From: Pseudarthrobacter equi
GTDB lineage: Bacteria > Actinomycetota > Actinomycetes > Actinomycetales > Micrococcaceae
NCBI RefSeq assembly: GCF_900105535.1
Contig: NZ_LT629779.1
Location: 2,790,001 to 2,854,000, forward strand
Direction of reading: 5' to 3'
Length of the DNA stretch: 64,000 nucleotides
Both the position numbers and the translations under genes were made by a program. Shown piece after piece: positions 45,607 through 54,673 of this stretch; within the stretch, counting starts at the first letter, position 1, and the number at the start of each line of letters is the position of its first letter. The notes beneath the pieces are model-generated. The model made no database searches. It worked only from the letters and a program-made list of their open reading frames with translations, and was not told where the DNA came from.

Positions 45607-46527
45607 TCAGAGCGGCGGGAGCCGTTCCGCCAACCACATCAATGATTCGCTCACGCCAGCCTCAAGCTTGATGGTGGCTTTGTCGTCCCCGCGGGTCTCA
45701 CCGCGGTTGATGATCACCACAGGCTTGCCGTCCTTGGCTGCATGGCGGACAAAACGCAGGCCGCTCATGACAGTCAGGGATGAACCGGCAACCAGCAGGG
45801 ACGCTGCCTCATCCACCATCGCATAGGACCGTTCCACACGGTCCTTGGGCACGTTCTCGCCGAAGTACACGAAGTCAGGTTTCAATGTCCCGCCGCACGC
45901 CGGGCAGACCGCCACGACGAAACTGCTGATCAGATCCAGGTCCTCCACCGTGGCGTCCGCGTCAGGGGCCATCTCCACAAGGCCTGATTCCTCGGCCTGC
46001 TCCAGGAAACCCGGATTGAGTTCACCCAGCATGCCGGCCAGGAGCCCGCGGGAGTAGGTACGGCCGCAATCGAGGCAGACAACCTGGTCATACCTGCCGT
46101 GGAGGTCCACCACATTGGTGCTTCCCGCGTCCTCATGGAGTCGGTCGACATTCTGGGTGATGAGGCCCGTCAGGTATCCCCGGCGCTCGAGCTCTGCTGC
46201 TGCGAGGTGTCCATGGTTGGGGTCGGCATGGCGGAGGTGGGACCAGCCGATGTGGTTCCGCGCCCAGTACCGCTGCCTGTTGGCCGGGTCCCTGACGAAC
46301 TCCTGGTACGTCATGGGCGACCGTGGCGGGGACCCCGGACCGCGGTAGTCCGGAATACCGGAATCAGTGCTCAGGCCCGCCCCCGTGAGCAGCGCGAACG
46401 GCGCTCCCGACAGGAGGTCGCGGATCAGGCCCAGGGCCTCAAGTTCCCGTCCGGATGGGTGCGCCGGCTCGACGCGCGGCATGCTGGCGAACCCGGTGAG
46501 TCCGACCCCATGCCGCGGCTTCTCCAC
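45607..46527 (-). CDS. Sir2-family NAD-dependent protein deacylase
   Basis: Sirtuins remove acyl groups from Lys with NAD. The 306-residue protein starts at GTG. NAD motif GAGLSTDSGIPDYRG is complete, TQNVDRLH binds NAD, LHG holds the catalytic His, and the zinc ribbon has CLDCG and CPACGG. GSSLTV and INRGET complete the Rossmann part. A 55-residue segment around LNPGFLEQAEESGLVEM between the two Cys pairs is longer than in CobB. It starts 5 nt after the peroxiredoxin stop, so it belongs to that operon. Confidence 0.94.
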   Translation of the reverse strand: MEKPRHGVGLTGFASMPRVEPAHPSGRELEALGLIRDLLSGAPFALLTGAGLSTDSGIPDYRGPGSPPRSPMTYQEFVRDPANRQRYWARNHIGWSHLRHADPNHGHLAAAELERRGYLTGLITQNVDRLHEDAGSTNVVDLHGRYDQVVCLDCGRTYSRGLLAGMLGELNPGFLEQAEESGLVEMAPDADATVEDLDLISSFVVAVCPACGGTLKPDFVYFGENVPKDRVERSYAMVDEAASLLVAGSSLTVMSGLRFVRHAAKDGKPVVIINRGETRGDDKATIKLEAGVSESLMWLAERLPPL

Positions 46528-46532
46528 CGCCG

Positions 46533-47024
46533 TCAGGCCTGTTCCAGCCCGGCCAGTGCTTTTCGGTAGGCAGAGAAGTCACGTGCCTCGCCGCGGGGGT
46601 TGACCACCGTGTACCGGATGACGCCGCCGGCGTCGATGATGAACGTGCCACGCTTGGCCATGCCGCTGTCTTCGTCGAAGACACCGTAGGTGCGGGCGAC
46701 GCCGCCGTGGGGCCAGAAGTCTGCCAGCAGGTCGAAGCTGTAGCCTTCCTGGCCGGCGTAGGCCCGGAGGCTGAACTTGCTGTCGACAGAGACGGCCAGG
46801 ACGGCGGCATTCGAGTCTTCAAACGAGGCGAGGTTATCCCGGATCTCGCAGAGTTCGCCGGTGCAGATGCCGGAAAAGGCGAACGGGTAGAAGACCAGGA
46901 CAACGTTTTGGCCGCGGAACGACGACAGCCGGACCGGTTCGCCAAACTGGTTGGAAAGTTCAAAGTCCGGCGCTGGATCGCCAACCGCCAGCAGGGATGC
47001 CGCAGCAGCAAGCGCCTGCGTCAC
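46533..47024 (-). CDS. ahpE: AhpE-like peroxiredoxin
   Basis: The protein reduces hydroperoxides and peroxynitrite through Cys54 in PFAFSGICTGELCEIRD. I chose GTG 47024, 163 residues, because AGGAAG lies upstream and this start overlaps the DUF3052 stop by four bases (GTGA); an ATG 12 codons earlier is possible. A second Cys59 close by is the candidate resolving residue, whereas M. tuberculosis AhpE (Rv2238c) has a single-Cys mechanism with mycothiol/mycoredoxin. The order DUF3052-ahpE is the same as Rv2239c-Rv2238c. Confidence 0.93.
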   Translation of the reverse strand: MTQALAAAASLLAVGDPAPDFELSNQFGEPVRLSSFRGQNVVLVFYPFAFSGICTGELCEIRDNLASFEDSNAAVLAVSVDSKFSLRAYAGQEGYSFDLLADFWPHGGVARTYGVFDEDSGMAKRGTFIIDAGGVIRYTVVNPRGEARDFSAYRKALAGLEQA

Positions 47025-47440
47025 TTGTTCTTCCTGCTGACCAGCCTTGTTGCGCTCCAATCCTTGGAGACACCGGCCGACGTGGTGACGTGCAGGCCGG
47101 CGGTGGGTGCTGCTTCCTGGATGTCGGCAGGCGAGACGTATCCGTCCCGGCCTGACTTCGGCGTCAGGATCCAGACCACGCCGCTTTCGCTGAGGGTGGT
47201 CAGCGAGTCCATCAGGCTGTCGACAAGGTCGCCGTCACCGTCACGCCACCAGAAGATGACGGCGTCCGCCACTTCATGGTCATCCTCGTCGAGCATGTCT
47301 GCGCCGGTGAGGTCCTCGATGTCGTCACGCAAGTCGAAGTCGACGTCGTCGTCGTAACCGAACTCCTGAATCAGATCCCCAGTTTTGAAACCCAATTTTT
47401 CCGCCACATTTACCGAAGTGGCGGCGTCGGCCTCGCTCAC
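47021..47440 (-). CDS. DUF3052 protein
   Basis: The 139-residue acidic protein starts at GTG 47440 with GGAGGAAC upstream. Family features are the VAEKLGFKTGDLIQEFGYDDDVD start, AVIFWWRDGDGDLVDSLMD, and LTPKSGRDGYVSPADIQEAA. M. tuberculosis Rv2239c is of this family and lies next to ahpE. The function is unknown. It leads the DUF3052-ahpE-sir2 operon, with a palindrome just upstream. Confidence 0.92.
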   Translation of the reverse strand: MSEADAATSVNVAEKLGFKTGDLIQEFGYDDDVDFDLRDDIEDLTGADMLDEDDHEVADAVIFWWRDGDGDLVDSLMDSLTTLSESGVVWILTPKSGRDGYVSPADIQEAAPTAGLHVTTSAGVSKDWSATRLVSRKNK

Positions 47441-47461
47441 GTGTTCCTCCAATACGTTTCA

Positions 47462-47476
47462 TATGCAGTCTGCATA
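47462..47476. promoter_or_regulatory. 15-bp palindrome upstream of the DUF3052-ahpE operon
   Basis: TATGCAG-T-CTGCATA is a perfect palindrome 22-36 nt upstream of the GTG start. It probably overlaps the transcription start or -10 and could be an operator for an unknown regulator of this peroxide-related operon. Confidence 0.45.
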
Positions 47477-47860
47477 GTGATTTCCATTACTCCCAAGCCA
47501 ACACCCTTTGTGCCTGCGCTTCAAGCTGGCATACCCGGAATTGCGCATATTCTGCGTCACACCGGGGGTTCCTGCCTGCGTCGCAGCGGCCCTTCGTCAC
47601 ACAACCAGTATGACGGCGAAATACAACTGTCGTGCCCAACCCACGGCTACGCATCGGCTTGCCCCGACGGTTAGAGTGGCTGATGACGACTATGCCTGCA
47701 GGACAACAACCTTGTAACTCCGTGCAGACGTAGGAGCTCTAGGAACCCTGCCCGGCACACATGACCGGGCTGATGTAACCGATACGTCGCACACGGCGTA
47801 CGTTTGCCGGGCAGTCACCCTGCCTGGCCTGAGTGCGCCGATCTATGCGCGCAAAGAGAG
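47477..47860. other. Divergent promoter region of DUF3052 and aceE
   Basis: About 385 bp without a gene separate two divergent transcripts. I see no ORF with a ribosome-binding site, tRNA or riboswitch. AceE is usually strongly expressed, so long upstream control is plausible, but I found no convincing -35/-10 pair. Confidence 0.4.
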
Positions 47861-47867
47861 GTTGGAC

Positions 47868-50609
47868 GTGGCTGCAGGAGAAGATACCTCCCATATCCTC
47901 AGCGGGTTGACTGACCAGCTGCCTGATCGTGATCCGGAAGAGACTGCGGAGTGGGTTGAGTCCCTGGATGCGCTGATCCGGGAACAGGGTACCGAGCGTG
48001 CCCAGTACATTATGCGGAGCCTGCTGCAGCGTGCGGGCGCGCAGAGTGTCGGGGTGCCGATGGTGACCACCACCGATTACGTGAACACGATCCCCGTGGA
48101 CCAGGAAGCACCGTTCCCGGGCAACGAAGAATACGAGCGCCGGTACCGGGCGTACATGCGGTGGAACGCCGCGGTCATGGTGCACCGGGCGCAGCGGCCC
48201 GAGATCGGGGTGGGCGGGCATATCTCCACCTACGCCGGTGCCGCGACCCTGTACGAGGTCGGCTTCAACCACTTCTTCCGCGGCAAGGACGCCCCCGGCG
48301 GCGGGGACCAGGTCTTCTTCCAGGGCCACGCCTCCCCCGGCATGTACGCCCGCGCGTTCATGGAAGGCCGCCTCACGGAGGAGGACCTGGACGGGTTCCG
48401 GCAGGAAAAGTCCCGGCAGGGCCACGCCCTGTCCTCCTACCCGCACCCGCGCCTGATGCCGGACTTCTGGGAATTCCCCACCGTGTCCATGGGCATCGGC
48501 CCGATGAACGCGATCTACCAGGCCCAGTCCAACCGATACCTGCACAACCGCGGCCTGAAAGACACCTCCGACCAGCAGGTCTGGGCGTTCCTGGGCGACG
48601 GCGAAATGGACGAGCCCGAGTCCCGCGGCCTGCTCCAGCTCGCCGCGAACGAGAACCTGGACAACCTGAACTTCGTGATCAACTGCAACCTCCAGCGCCT
48701 CGACGGGCCGGTCCGGGGCAACGGGAAGATCATGCAGGAACTCGAAGCGTTCTTCCGCGGCGCGGGCTGGAACGTGATCAAGGTCGTCTGGGGCCGGGAA
48801 TGGGATGACCTCCTCACCCAGGACACCAACGGGTCCCTGGTGAAGATCATGAACGAAACCCCCGACGGGGACTACCAGACCTACAAGGCCGAATCCGGCG
48901 GGTTTGTCCGCGAACACTTCTTCGGCAAGGACCCCGCCACCAAAGACATGGTCGCGGACCTCACCGATGACCAGATCTGGAACCTAAAACGCGGCGGCCA
49001 CGACTACCGCAAGGTCTACGCAGCCTACAAAGCCGCCACCGAATTCAAGGGCAAACCCACCGTCATCCTCGCCAAAACCGTCAAGGGCTACGGACTCGGA
49101 CCGCACTTCGAGGGCCGCAACGCGACCCACCAGATGAAGAAGCTGACCCTTGATGACTTGAAGAAGTTCCGCGACCACCTGCGGATCCCGGTCACCGACG
49201 AGCAGCTCGAGCAGGACACGTACCGCCCGCCGTACTACCACCCGGGCACGGACGCTCCGGAAATCAAGTACATGATGGAGCGCCGCGCAGCCCTCGGCGG
49301 GTCGGTGCCGGAGCGCCGCTCCAAGCACGCCGAGATCGTCCTGCCCGAGGCGAAGACCTACGAGGTAGCCAAGCGCGGATCGGGGAAGCAGCAGGCCGCC
49401 ACCACCATGGCGTTCGTCAGGCTCCTGAAGGACCTGATGCGGGATAAGAACTTCGGCAAGCACATCGCCCCGATCATCCCGGATGAGGCCCGTACGTTCG
49501 GTATGGATGCGTTCTTCCCGACGGCGAAGATCTACAACCCCAAGGGCCAAAACTACCTCTCCGTGGACCGCGACCTCGTCCTGGCCTACAAGGAATCCCC
49601 CGCCGGCCAGCTCATCCACCCCGGCATCAACGAAGCCGGCGCCGTGGCAGCCTTCACCGCCGCCGGCACCGCCTACGCCACCCACGGCGTACCGCTGATC
49701 CCGGTCTACGTGTTCTACTCCATGTTCGGCTTCCAGCGCACCGGCGACGCCTTCTGGGCAGCAGCGGACCAAATGACCCGGGGCTTCATCATCGGCGCCA
49801 CCGCAGGACGGACCACCCTCACCGGCGAAGGCCTCCAGCACGCCGACGGACACTCCCCCCTGCTGGCATCGACGAACCCGGCAGTGGTCACCTACGACCC
49901 CGCCTACGGCTACGAAATGGGCCACATCATCCGCGACGGCCTCGAACGCATGTACGGGCCGGACTCGGATGACCGGAACCTGATGTACTACCTCACGGTC
50001 TACAACGAGCCGATTGTCCAGCCGGCAGAACCTGCCGAGCTCGACGTCGAAGGCGTGATCAAGGGCATCTACCTGCTCGCCCCGGCAAAGATCGACGGTC
50101 CGCGGACCCAGATCCTGGCCTCCGGCGTGTCAGTGCCCTGGGCCATCGAAGCCCAGCGCATCCTGGCCGAAGACTGGTCCGTCTCCGCCGACGTCTGGTC
50201 CGTCACCTCCTGGAACGAACTCCGACGCGACGGACTCGCCGCCGAAGAAGAAGCCTTCCTCAACCCCGAACAACCCGCCCGGGTCCCGTTCGTCACCCAG
50301 CAGCTCGAAGGCGCCACCGGCCCCGTCGTCGCCGTCTCCGACTACATGAAAGCCGTCCCCGACCAGATCCGCCAATTCGTCCCCAACGAATACGCCACCC
50401 TCGGCGCCGACGGCTTCGGCTTCTCCGACACCCGCGCAGCAGCCCGCCGCTTCTTCAAAAACGACACCCACTCCATCGTGGTGCGTGCCCTGGAGATGCT
50501 GGCACGCCGCGGCGAAGTGGATGCCGGCGCCCCGGTCAAGGCGATCGAGAAGTACAAGCTGCTCAACGTCAATGCCGGCACCACCGGCAACACCGGAGGC
50601 GAGGCCTGA
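47868..50609 (+). CDS. aceE: Pyruvate dehydrogenase E1 component (homodimeric)
   Basis: AceE decarboxylates pyruvate with thiamine diphosphate and passes the acetyl group to E2. The 913-residue single-chain form is that of E. coli and actinobacteria. I chose GTG 47868 because AGAGAGG lies 6 nt upstream; TTG 47862 is too close. ThDP motif [10 protein letters not shown] with [12 protein letters not shown] is near residue 245; the transketolase-like second domain starts at about residue 500. The lpd and E2 genes are not adjacent, as in M. tuberculosis. A terminator follows. Confidence 0.97.
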   Translation: MAAGEDTSHILSGLTDQLPDRDPEETAEWVESLDALIREQGTERAQYIMRSLLQRAGAQSVGVPMVTTTDYVNTIPVDQEAPFPGNEEYERRYRAYMRWNAAVMVHRAQRPEIGVGGHISTYAGAATLYEVGFNHFFRGKDAPGGGDQVFFQGHASPGMYARAFMEGRLTEEDLDGFRQEKSRQGHALSSYPHPRLMPDFWEFPTVSMGIGPMNAIYQAQSNRYLHNRGLKDTSDQQVWAFLGDGEMDEPESRGLLQLAANENLDNLNFVINCNLQRLDGPVRGNGKIMQELEAFFRGAGWNVIKVVWGREWDDLLTQDTNGSLVKIMNETPDGDYQTYKAESGGFVREHFFGKDPATKDMVADLTDDQIWNLKRGGHDYRKVYAAYKAATEFKGKPTVILAKTVKGYGLGPHFEGRNATHQMKKLTLDDLKKFRDHLRIPVTDEQLEQDTYRPPYYHPGTDAPEIKYMMERRAALGGSVPERRSKHAEIVLPEAKTYEVAKRGSGKQQAATTMAFVRLLKDLMRDKNFGKHIAPIIPDEARTFGMDAFFPTAKIYNPKGQNYLSVDRDLVLAYKESPAGQLIHPGINEAGAVAAFTAAGTAYATHGVPLIPVYVFYSMFGFQRTGDAFWAAADQMTRGFIIGATAGRTTLTGEGLQHADGHSPLLASTNPAVVTYDPAYGYEMGHIIRDGLERMYGPDSDDRNLMYYLTVYNEPIVQPAEPAELDVEGVIKGIYLLAPAKIDGPRTQILASGVSVPWAIEAQRILAEDWSVSADVWSVTSWNELRRDGLAAEEEAFLNPEQPARVPFVTQQLEGATGPVVAVSDYMKAVPDQIRQFVPNEYATLGADGFGFSDTRAAARRFFKNDTHSIVVRALEMLARRGEVDAGAPVKAIEKYKLLNVNAGTTGNTGGEA

Positions 50610-50698
50610 CCATTCCCTAGGGAATTCGACCCGGTTTTGCAGACTTCGGCGGTGCTGAAGTCCGCATAACTGACCACGAACTCCTTCCGGCAGCAGCA

Positions 50699-50739
50699 AC
50701 GACGGCGGCCCCCGCACCTGGCGCGGGGGCCGCCGTCGT
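50699..50739 (+). terminator. Terminator of aceE
   Basis: Perfect 17-bp arms (50699-50715 and 50723-50739) with a 7-nt loop, 90 nt after the aceE stop. Confidence 0.75.
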
Positions 50740-50780
50740 CCGTTTCCGGGCACTGGCCGCTGTGACGCAGGGCAAAGCGT

Positions 50781-50798
50781 GTTGTAGCCTTCGCACAA
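50781..50798. promoter_or_regulatory. Candidate FasR box upstream of fasR
   Basis: GTTGTAGCCTTCGCACAA shares 15 of 18 positions with the site before fabD and keeps TTGT-N9-ACAA. It lies 37 nt before the chosen fasR start. TAGCCT inside it also fits a -10, with GTGACG 17 bp upstream as a -35. Confidence 0.5.
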
Positions 50799-50834
50799 AT
50801 GGAGCTTGCCGGTTGCTGGCCGTATGCTCGGAGG

Positions 50835-52079
50835 ATGCCAGCACCATCCACGCAGCCTGCGAAGCGTAAACCGCCCCAGCCGAAGGTCACTCCGGAGAAG
50901 TCCGAGACCCTGAAGAAGCTGCGGGCCAACGTGGGCCAGCTCTCCACCACCACCATGCGGCAACTGGAACAGTCGCTGCCCTGGTACAGCCGGCTGAGCG
51001 CCGATGAAAGGTCGGCGCTGGGCATGGTGGCCCAGAACGGCATCGCGGCGTTCGTCACCTGGTATGAGCGTCCCAGCTCCCCCTCCTGGATCCTGACTGA
51101 CGTTTTCGGCACCGCTCCCACCGAGCTGACGCGATCCATCAGCCTGCAAAAGGCGCTGCAGCTCATCCGCATCGTCGTGGAAGTGGTCGAAGACCAGGTG
51201 CCGGTGATCGCGCCCGAGGCGGACCAGCCTTCGCTGCGGGAGGCGGTGCTGCGGTATTCGCGGGAAGTGGCTTTCGCCGCAGCCGATGTCTATGCCCGCG
51301 CAGCCGAATCCCGGGGTTCCTGGGACACGCGGCTTGAAGCGCTCATTGTTGATGCCATCCTGCGGGGTGAAAACACGGATGCGCTGCGCTCCCGGATCGC
51401 AGCGCTCGGCTGGAAGGCGCAGGAGCGTTTCACCGTGATGGTAGGCAATTCCCCGTCCGAGCCCAGCGCCAGCTACGTCAGTGAACTGCGGCGGATGGCG
51501 GGCCGGTATGCCGAAGATGCGCTGGTGGGAATCCAGGGCGACCGGCTGATCCTCATCCTCGGCGGCGTCCAGGACCGCGAAACCGCTTATGTGAAGCTCA
51601 GCGAAATGTTCGCCCCGGGGCCAGTGGTGTACGGTCCGGAAGCCAGTTCGCTGCTGGAGGCCAGCGGCTCGGCGCAGTCAGCCTTTGCAGGCCTGACGGC
51701 GGCACGCGCCTGGCCCTCGGCGCCGCGTCCCGTGGCCGCTGACGACCTCCTTCCCGAGCGCGTCATCTCGGGTGACGATGCGGCCCGCCGCTCCCTCGTC
51801 AAAAACATCTACCGGCCCCTTCTGGCCGCTTCAAACGGCCTGGTGGAGACGCTGGGCACGTACCTTGAACTGGGTCATTCGCTGGAGGCCACAGCACGGG
51901 AACTTTTCGTCCACGCCAACACGGTGCGGTACCGGCTGAAGCGGGTTTGCGACGTCACCGGGTGGGATCCGCTCCTGCCGCGCGAAGCATTCGTCCTGCA
52001 GGCGGCCCTCGTTGTGGGGCGCCTTTCCGGCCCGCCCAAGTCCGCCACGGAGCGGCAACCGTCCCGGAATCAGACCTGA
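50835..52079 (+). CDS. fasR: PucR/CdaR-type transcriptional activator of fatty-acid synthesis (FasR-like)
   Basis: The 414-residue protein has a conserved N-terminal helical part (LPWYSRLSADERSALGMVAQNGIAAFVTWY), a middle GGDEF-like domain, and a C-terminal HTH of the PucR type (TYLELGHSLEATARELFVHANTVRYRLKRV). Streptomyces FasR and M. tuberculosis Rv2242 are of this type and sit directly upstream of fabD, where FasR activates the fab operon. The ATG at 50835 has GGAGG directly before it, too close; another start at 50799 has no site, so the true start is uncertain and may be leaderless. Confidence 0.9.
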   Translation: MPAPSTQPAKRKPPQPKVTPEKSETLKKLRANVGQLSTTTMRQLEQSLPWYSRLSADERSALGMVAQNGIAAFVTWYERPSSPSWILTDVFGTAPTELTRSISLQKALQLIRIVVEVVEDQVPVIAPEADQPSLREAVLRYSREVAFAAADVYARAAESRGSWDTRLEALIVDAILRGENTDALRSRIAALGWKAQERFTVMVGNSPSEPSASYVSELRRMAGRYAEDALVGIQGDRLILILGGVQDRETAYVKLSEMFAPGPVVYGPEASSLLEASGSAQSAFAGLTAARAWPSAPRPVAADDLLPERVISGDDAARRSLVKNIYRPLLAASNGLVETLGTYLELGHSLEATARELFVHANTVRYRLKRVCDVTGWDPLLPREAFVLQAALVVGRLSGPPKSATERQPSRNQT

Positions 52080-52082
52080 GGC

Positions 52083-52101
52083 GTTGTAGACTTCCTACAA
52101 C
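52083..52101. promoter_or_regulatory. Candidate FasR operator in front of fabD
   Basis: GTTGTAG-N5-CTACAAC is a perfect 7-bp inverted repeat directly after the fasR stop and 67 nt before fabD. The same sequence pattern occurs before fasR. Confidence 0.6.
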
Positions 52102-52167
52102 CTGACCCCGTGAGGTTGGTGCGGACAAACACCGCTGGACCACACAGTAATTTGGAAAGCTGGTTAC

Positions 52168-53097
52168 GTGCTTGCAATAGTCTGCCCTGGACAGGGCTCA
52201 CAGACCCCGGGTTTCCTTGCCCCCTGGCTGGAACTGCCCCAGGTGGCAGGCCAGCTGGCCGCCCTCAGCGAGATCGCCGGGATCGACCTGGCGGCCCACG
52301 GGACCACCTCGGACGAGGAAACCATCAAGGACACTGCCGTTGCGCAGCCCCTGATCGTCGCCGCCGGACTCATCGCAGCTTCCTCGCTTTTCGACGTTGA
52401 ACTCAGCTCCCTGCCGGTGGTCCTCGCAGGCCACTCCGTCGGCGAAATCACCGCCTCGGTCCTGGCCGGCGTCCTCACCCAGGACGAAGCCATGACGTTC
52501 GTCCGCGAACGCGCGAACAGCATGGCGGCCGCCGCAGCCGTTACTCCCACCGGCATGAGCGCCGTTGTTGGTGGCGATCCCGCGGAAGTCCTGGCAGCCA
52601 TTGAGGCTGCCGGCGCCACGCCCGCCAACGTCAACGGGGCCGGCCAGACCGTAGCCGCCGGCACCTTCGAACAGCTCAAGGCCCTGGCGGATAACCCGCC
52701 GGCCAAGGCGCGGGTCATCCCGCTCAAGGTTGCCGGTGCCTTCCACACGAGGCACATGTCCCCCGCCGTCAGCGCCCTGCAGGCCATTGCGCCGCAGCTG
52801 AAGCCGCAGGCGCCGACCGTGCCGCTGCTGTCCAACTACGACGGCGGCGAAGTCACCGACGGTACTGCCGCCGTCGAAAGCCTGATCGCCCAGGTGTCAC
52901 GGCCGGTGCGCTGGGACCTCTGCATGGAATCCCTGGTCAAGCGAGGCGTCACCGGAGTCATCGAACTGGCCCCGGCAGGCACCCTGGCCGGGCTGGCCAA
53001 GCGCGGCATGCCCGGCGTCAAGACCGTCGCGGTCAAGACTCCCGATGACCTCTCCGCCGCGCTGGCACTCTTCGCTGAACTGGAGGGCGGCGCATGA
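52168..53097 (+). CDS. fabD: Malonyl-CoA:ACP transacylase
   Basis: FabD moves malonyl from CoA to ACP. The 309-residue protein starts at GTG. The motif PGQGSQ is at residues 7-12, the nucleophile Ser90 in AGHSVGE, and the catalytic His in GAFHTRHM. fabH starts inside its stop (ATGA). Confidence 0.97.
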   Translation: MLAIVCPGQGSQTPGFLAPWLELPQVAGQLAALSEIAGIDLAAHGTTSDEETIKDTAVAQPLIVAAGLIAASSLFDVELSSLPVVLAGHSVGEITASVLAGVLTQDEAMTFVRERANSMAAAAAVTPTGMSAVVGGDPAEVLAAIEAAGATPANVNGAGQTVAAGTFEQLKALADNPPAKARVIPLKVAGAFHTRHMSPAVSALQAIAPQLKPQAPTVPLLSNYDGGEVTDGTAAVESLIAQVSRPVRWDLCMESLVKRGVTGVIELAPAGTLAGLAKRGMPGVKTVAVKTPDDLSAALALFAELEGGA

Positions 53098-54155
53098 GCG
53101 TTCCCACCCTGAAGCAGGCTCCCCTGCAGGAGCACACCCGCATCCTGGGTCTGGGCGCCTACCGCCCCGATGTCATTGTCACCAACGACGACGTCTGCCA
53201 GTGGATCGACTCGTCGGATGAGTGGATCCGCCAGCGCACGGGCATCGTGACCCGGCACCGCGCCGCAGCCGGCGTCAGCGTCATCGACATGGCCGAGGGC
53301 GCTGCCCGCGAAGCCCTGGCGAAGGCAGGCGTCGAAGCCACGGACCTCGGCGCCGTCATCGTGTCCACCGTGACGCACCCCTATGCGACCCCGTCTGCGG
53401 CCGCGAGCCTGGCTGACCGGCTCGGGGCAACGCCTGCACCCGCCTTCGACATCTCCGCAGCCTGCGCCGGGTACTGCTACGGCATCGCCCAGGCCGACGC
53501 GCTCGTCCGCTCCGGGGCCGCGAAGTACGTCCTGGTGGTCGGCGCCGAGAAGCTCTCCGATGTTATCGACAACCGCGAACGCACCATTTCCTTCCTCCTC
53601 GGCGACGGCGCCGGCGCTGTGGTGATCGGGCCGTCCGACACGCCCGGCATCGCCCCCTCCGTCTGGGGCTCGGATGGCAGCAAGTGGGATGCCATTGGCA
53701 TGACCCGTTCCTTGCTTGATGTCCGGGACCTGGGCATGGCCGCCCGCCAGTCCGATTCCACCGGCGACCTTGCCCTGCTGGAAGAAGCGCAGGAGCTCTA
53801 CCCCACCCTCCGGCAGGACGGCCAGACCGTTTTCCGGTGGGCTGTGTGGGAAATGGCCAAAGTCGCCCAGCAGGCGCTGGACGCTGCCGGCGTGGAGGCC
53901 GAAGACCTGGTGGCCTTCATTCCCCACCAGGCGAACATGCGCATCATCGATGAGATGGTCAAGAAGCTGAAGCTGCCCGAGACGGTTACAGTTGCACGGG
54001 ACATTGCCGACGCCGGCAACACGTCCGCGGCTTCCATTCCGCTGGCAACCCACCGCCTGCTGCAGGAAAACCCGGAGCTTAGCGGCGGGCTGGCCCTGCA
54101 GATCGGCTTCGGCGCGGGCCTGGTTTTCGGCGCACAGGTTATTGTCCTTCCCTAG
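53094..54155 (+). CDS. fabH: Beta-ketoacyl-ACP synthase III
   Basis: FabH condenses acyl-CoA with malonyl-ACP and so starts chain synthesis; in actinobacteria it favours branched primers. The 353 residues carry catalytic Cys124 (SAACAGYCYG), His in IPHQANMRI and Asn in AGNTSAAS. There is an N-terminal extension of about 12 residues. It overlaps fabD by four bases. Confidence 0.97.
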   Translation: MSVPTLKQAPLQEHTRILGLGAYRPDVIVTNDDVCQWIDSSDEWIRQRTGIVTRHRAAAGVSVIDMAEGAAREALAKAGVEATDLGAVIVSTVTHPYATPSAAASLADRLGATPAPAFDISAACAGYCYGIAQADALVRSGAAKYVLVVGAEKLSDVIDNRERTISFLLGDGAGAVVIGPSDTPGIAPSVWGSDGSKWDAIGMTRSLLDVRDLGMAARQSDSTGDLALLEEAQELYPTLRQDGQTVFRWAVWEMAKVAQQALDAAGVEAEDLVAFIPHQANMRIIDEMVKKLKLPETVTVARDIADAGNTSAASIPLATHRLLQENPELSGGLALQIGFGAGLVFGAQVIVLP

Positions 54156-54238
54156 CATCGTCCCATCAAAGGGGCCGCATCCGCGGCCTGATCCATTTCC
54201 GGCAGCCCCTGCCGGCAATACAAGAAAAGGAGCCATCA

Positions 54239-54484
54239 ATGGCTAGCAACGAAGAGATCCTGGCCGGCCTGGCTGAAATCGTCAACGAGGAAACCGGCCT
54301 GGCCCCCGAGGCCGTGGAGCTGGACAAGTCCTTCACCGAGGACCTGGACATCGACTCCATCTCGATGATGACCATCGTGGTCAACGCCGAAGAGAAGTTC
54401 GGCGTCCGTATTCCGGACGAAGAGGTCAAGAACCTCAAGACCGTTGGCGACGCCGTCAGCTTCATCGCCGGCGCACAGGCCTAG
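54239..54484 (+). CDS. acpP: Acyl carrier protein
   Basis: The 81-residue acidic protein carries the growing chain on 4'-phosphopantetheine at Ser40 (DLDIDSISMM). AAGGAG precedes the ATG. It stands 83 nt after fabH. Confidence 0.97.
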   Translation: MASNEEILAGLAEIVNEETGLAPEAVELDKSFTEDLDIDSISMMTIVVNAEEKFGVRIPDEEVKNLKTVGDAVSFIAGAQA

Positions 54485-54673
54485 TTACAGCTTCCGCCGC
54501 TCCTGCGGCGTGGCCAGGGCTGCCGGTCCGGATGACCGGGCCGGCAGCCCGCCGTATTTCCAGCCACTTTTTGCTTTACCTGGCGCCGGCCTCCACACCG
54601 GCCGCGCCGGCCATCAAGATGCGGGACCCTCCGGCAGACGGAGACGGTTTCCCACCGACGAAAGAGTGATCCC

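Noticed and set aside
47508..47717. Short open frame of 69 codons in the aceE upstream gap
   Set aside because: No ribosome-binding site, unusual composition, and no recognisable pattern.
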